From the NCBI GenBank assembly GCA_034770075.1, contig CM068382.1:10248685-10312684 (forward strand): a stretch of DNA of 64,000 nt. Direction: 5' to 3'. Position numbers and translations under genes: made by a program. Below, piece by piece: positions 61,519 to 64,000 of this stretch; within the stretch, counting starts at the first letter, position 1; each line of letters starts with the position of its first letter. The DNA comes from Aralia elata (Eukaryota; Streptophyta; Magnoliopsida; Apiales; Araliaceae). The notes beneath the pieces were generated by a model. That model worked only from the letters and a program-made list of their open reading frames with translations, did no database searches and was not told where the DNA came from.

Positions 61519-63548
61519 ATGGAGAATGAACCAATTTCCATTTCTCATTTCCCTCCTGGTTTCAGATTCCACCCTTCAGATGAAGAGCTAATCGTTCACT
61601 ACTTGCTGAAAAAACTAGGTTCACGTCCCCTGCCAGCCCAGGTTGTTGCCGAAATAGACCTTTATAGTTACAACCCATGGGAGCTGCCAAGTTAGTTCTC
61701 TATTATCCATAAACTTATTCAGACTATATTACTTTTTTGCCTTCCAATAATTAATGTTATCTTTCTAAATTTTCAGAGAAAGCCTTGTTTGGAGAAGATG
61801 AATGGTATTTCTTTACCCCAAGGGATCGGAAGTACCCAAAAGGAGCAAGGCCTAATAGGACAGCATCTTCTGGTTTTTGGAAGGCTACTGGGACAGACAA
61901 GCCTATACTTAGTGCTTCTGGATCAAGAAGAATCGGGGTGAAGAAAGCTCTTGTATTTTACACTGGCCGTCCTCCAAAGGGTTTAAAGACTGATTGGATC
62001 ATGAACGAGTACAGATTGCCTGACACAATGACTCGACCATCGAGGTCAAAAGGGTCAATGAGGGTAAGTGTGTGCCATGATGTCTTTTTCATGATTAAAT
62101 GTTTCTTAGTTGAGAGGAGAAGAAAATATGCCTTGCGGTTAGAAAATAACTTGTGTTGGGTTGAAACACTAATTAATCATCAGAAAAAGGCACTTCTATA
62201 TCAAAACAAGCTAAACCAACTTAAGAACATAAAATTTGTCAGCAATCCTAGTTATCTTGAATGCAATATGTAAGATAATAAGATTTTGTTCAGTGTGTTC
62301 TGTTTTCTTAATCTTTCAAACCCCTTATTATCTTTGAAGATTTGAAAATTATCTTCAGATCATTTTTTGTGAAACAAAAGTTGACACTACTAAATAAATT
62401 AACATAGAATATATTGTGCCACGGAGGATTAAATACTTGCACTATATTTCTAAACTTTAGGAATTTGGACCTCATCTAGACTCTAGGGTCCACCCTTCTC
62501 ATCTCCTCGAAGCTGTGAAGACATCAGAAGGTCACAAACCAAAAATCTCAATCCTTGATCAAAAGATAATCAGGTGCCAGAACAATAATCACTCCATCTA
62601 AATGAGAGTCCATTTGATTTTCTGACTTGTTTTTATGCAATGAGAGTCCCATTTAATTTTTGACCATTTTTTACGCATATAAAAAGATTGCCCATGTTAC
62701 TTCATCTCTTCGAGGTGGCAAGCTTATTATACCTTCCCTAAAGGCAAAAACATGCAACCATCTTAAAAGTCTTCACTTCAATTAATCTCACTACTATAAT
62801 ATTCTGGCATCTTCATCTTCAACCTCTACATGAATTATGAAGAAGTAAACATAAAAAGGTGATATTCTAGTTAAATACTTAATCAATAAGATAAATCTTG
62901 ATTCCTAACAAATTTCAGTCATCATCATTTTCAACCTATACAAATTCCCATTTTATAATTAATTCCTAACTGATTTCTGTTTGTTTGTCCCAGTTGGACG
63001 ATTGGGTACTATGCAGAGTCCGTGAAAAAGGCAACATGTCAAAGAAAACTTGGGCAGTCGAAGACAGCCCGAGCAAATTGGTGAGTTTCATGCCAAAAAT
63101 TGAGGAGCTCCATTCAGCATACACAGCTGCCAACACAGGCATCACCACAGATTACCTATTGAAGGACTGCCAAATATATGCTTCCACGCTAGCGTGTCAA
63201 CATCTTGCTCCCATCAAAAACATTTCCAATGCAACCTTTCCGAGAAGAAACAACAGCAACAGTAATAATACTTCAGGCAAAGGGAATCCTTTCACTACAA
63301 CTTCTTTCTTCGAGAGTTTCCTCAACCCAACCATAGCAAAATTTAGCGAGGGAAATAGGTTTAATAATCTCATTGATTCCGATAAGATGGTGACAGAGGG
63401 AAACGATAATGAGGTTCTTTTACCAGGAGACATGCTGACCACAAATGCTATGAACTTCTATAATCAGAATCAGGCTCAGGGAAATATCTTCAACCCCAGT
63501 CATTCGGATGCCGTAATGAATTTACTGCTTTCTCAGGAGGATTTCTGA
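61519..63548 (+). CDS. NAC: NAC-domain transcription factor (NAP/NARS-like)
   Basis: Three exons (61519-61690, 61777-62063, 62994-63548) join in phase to 337 codons with GT-AG introns, the standard NAC layout. Subdomain A is FPPGFRFHPSDEELIVHYL (11-29); B includes VVAEIDLYSYNPWELP; C is EWYFFTPRDRKYPKG...RPNRTASSGFWKATGTDK; D is GVKKALVFYTGRPPKGLKTDW then IMNEYRL; E is LDDWVLCRVREK at the start of exon 3. The remaining about 170 residues are a Ser/Asn-rich activation-type tail ending MNLLLSQEDF. The VKKALVFYTGRPPKGLKTDW form points to the NAP/NARS/NAC047 side of the family (senescence, seed or stress roles), by family knowledge. The start is the ATG giving MENEPIS, typical of NACs; an in-frame ATG at 61363 would add 52 residues without NAC similarity. 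Intron 2 is 930 bp. Confidence 0.92.
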
Positions 63549-64000
63549 AGTGATGGAGAGAAGACTTGGTTTCCAGACAAAGTTGAAGTTTGTTAAGGAT
63601 ACTCTTTAAATAAGACGCGCAAAGAAATGGTACTTGCGCCGCCGGGGTAACAACCGCTAATAGTATTGCATTACATATTTACTTTACTTTCTCATCGTTT
63701 GAAGTCGATAATGTTTGGTGAATCTTTAACTTCTTGTTTTATGTGTGACAGCTTTGATATATGAACTACTTCTTACAAAGTGTGCTAAACTCAGTTTGCA
63801 AGTTGCAACTCAATAAAAAATAAATGTTTCTGTTCTCAGTAGTGAGTAATGACGTCTAAAACCTATTCCATGTTCCTTTCAATAATGAAAAGTTCCTTTC
63901 TGAATATTTGTTTCCCATCACTTGAAAAGATAAAAGGTTAGTCTAGAGGAAATCTGTGACTCATGACTACTCTAGGGACCCCTACAATTTCTATGGTGTG
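63549..64000. other. 3' flank of the NAC gene
   Basis: 3' UTR, with AATAAA-like signals (caataaaaaataaatg near 63811), and spacer to the window edge. Nothing else seen. Confidence 0.5.

Overview
This is a stretch of eudicot plant nuclear genome. The evidence is AT-rich spacer, plant-type GT-AG introns, plant-only gene families (NAC and INDETERMINATE DOMAIN transcription factors, a fasciclin-like arabinogalactan protein, a GH35 beta-galactosidase with a plant lectin tail) and a dense load of plant transposons. I cannot name the species. No tRNA, rRNA, CRISPR or bacterial-type operon was seen.

Host genes in order. (1) The last exon of a root-cap/LEA-related protein (531-1249, +). (2) A complete 19-exon beta-galactosidase of the BGAL8 type (11499 down to 3041, -), whose exons join without a break into 847 codons. 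(3) A four-exon histone-fold gene of the DPB3-1/NF-YC10 type (18181-25642, +), 245 codons, with transposons filling its introns. (4) A single-exon fasciclin-like arabinogalactan protein of the FLA11/FLA12 type (27227-27967, +). (5) A three-exon IDD zinc-finger factor (40069 down to 38262, -), 449 codons, whose first intron appears to use a GC donor. (6) A three-exon NAC factor (61519-63548, +), 337 codons. These genes are independent transcription units. Several (FLA, NAC, IDD, beta-galactosidase) belong to families linked to cell-wall or developmental programmes, but nothing in the sequence shows co-regulation.

Mobile DNA fills much of the rest. A degenerate Ty1/copia element (28582-35477) has a perfect 5-bp target duplication. 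A 4.1-kb CACTA element (49192-53331) has 24-bp identical termini and a CTT target duplication. It carries broken pieces of at least three or four unrelated host genes: RACK1, a SEC61-alpha exon, a probable MAP-kinase exon and a possible tubulin cofactor D piece. Four non-autonomous hAT-like elements (16834, 23534, 32787 and 54146) share one design: short inverted ends, 8-bp target duplications, and a terminal zone of degenerate short words whose word differs in each element. One of them is nested in the copia RNase H region. A long-inverted-repeat element (about 42107-44178) contains a 22-bp minisatellite and a nested Harbinger-type MITE. About a dozen further MITEs (Stowaway, Harbinger/Tourist-like and unclassified) and many TA/CA microsatellites fill introns and spacers.

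The most interesting material is the gene-fragment-carrying CACTA element and the hAT-like quartet. I found no convincing new protein-coding system.
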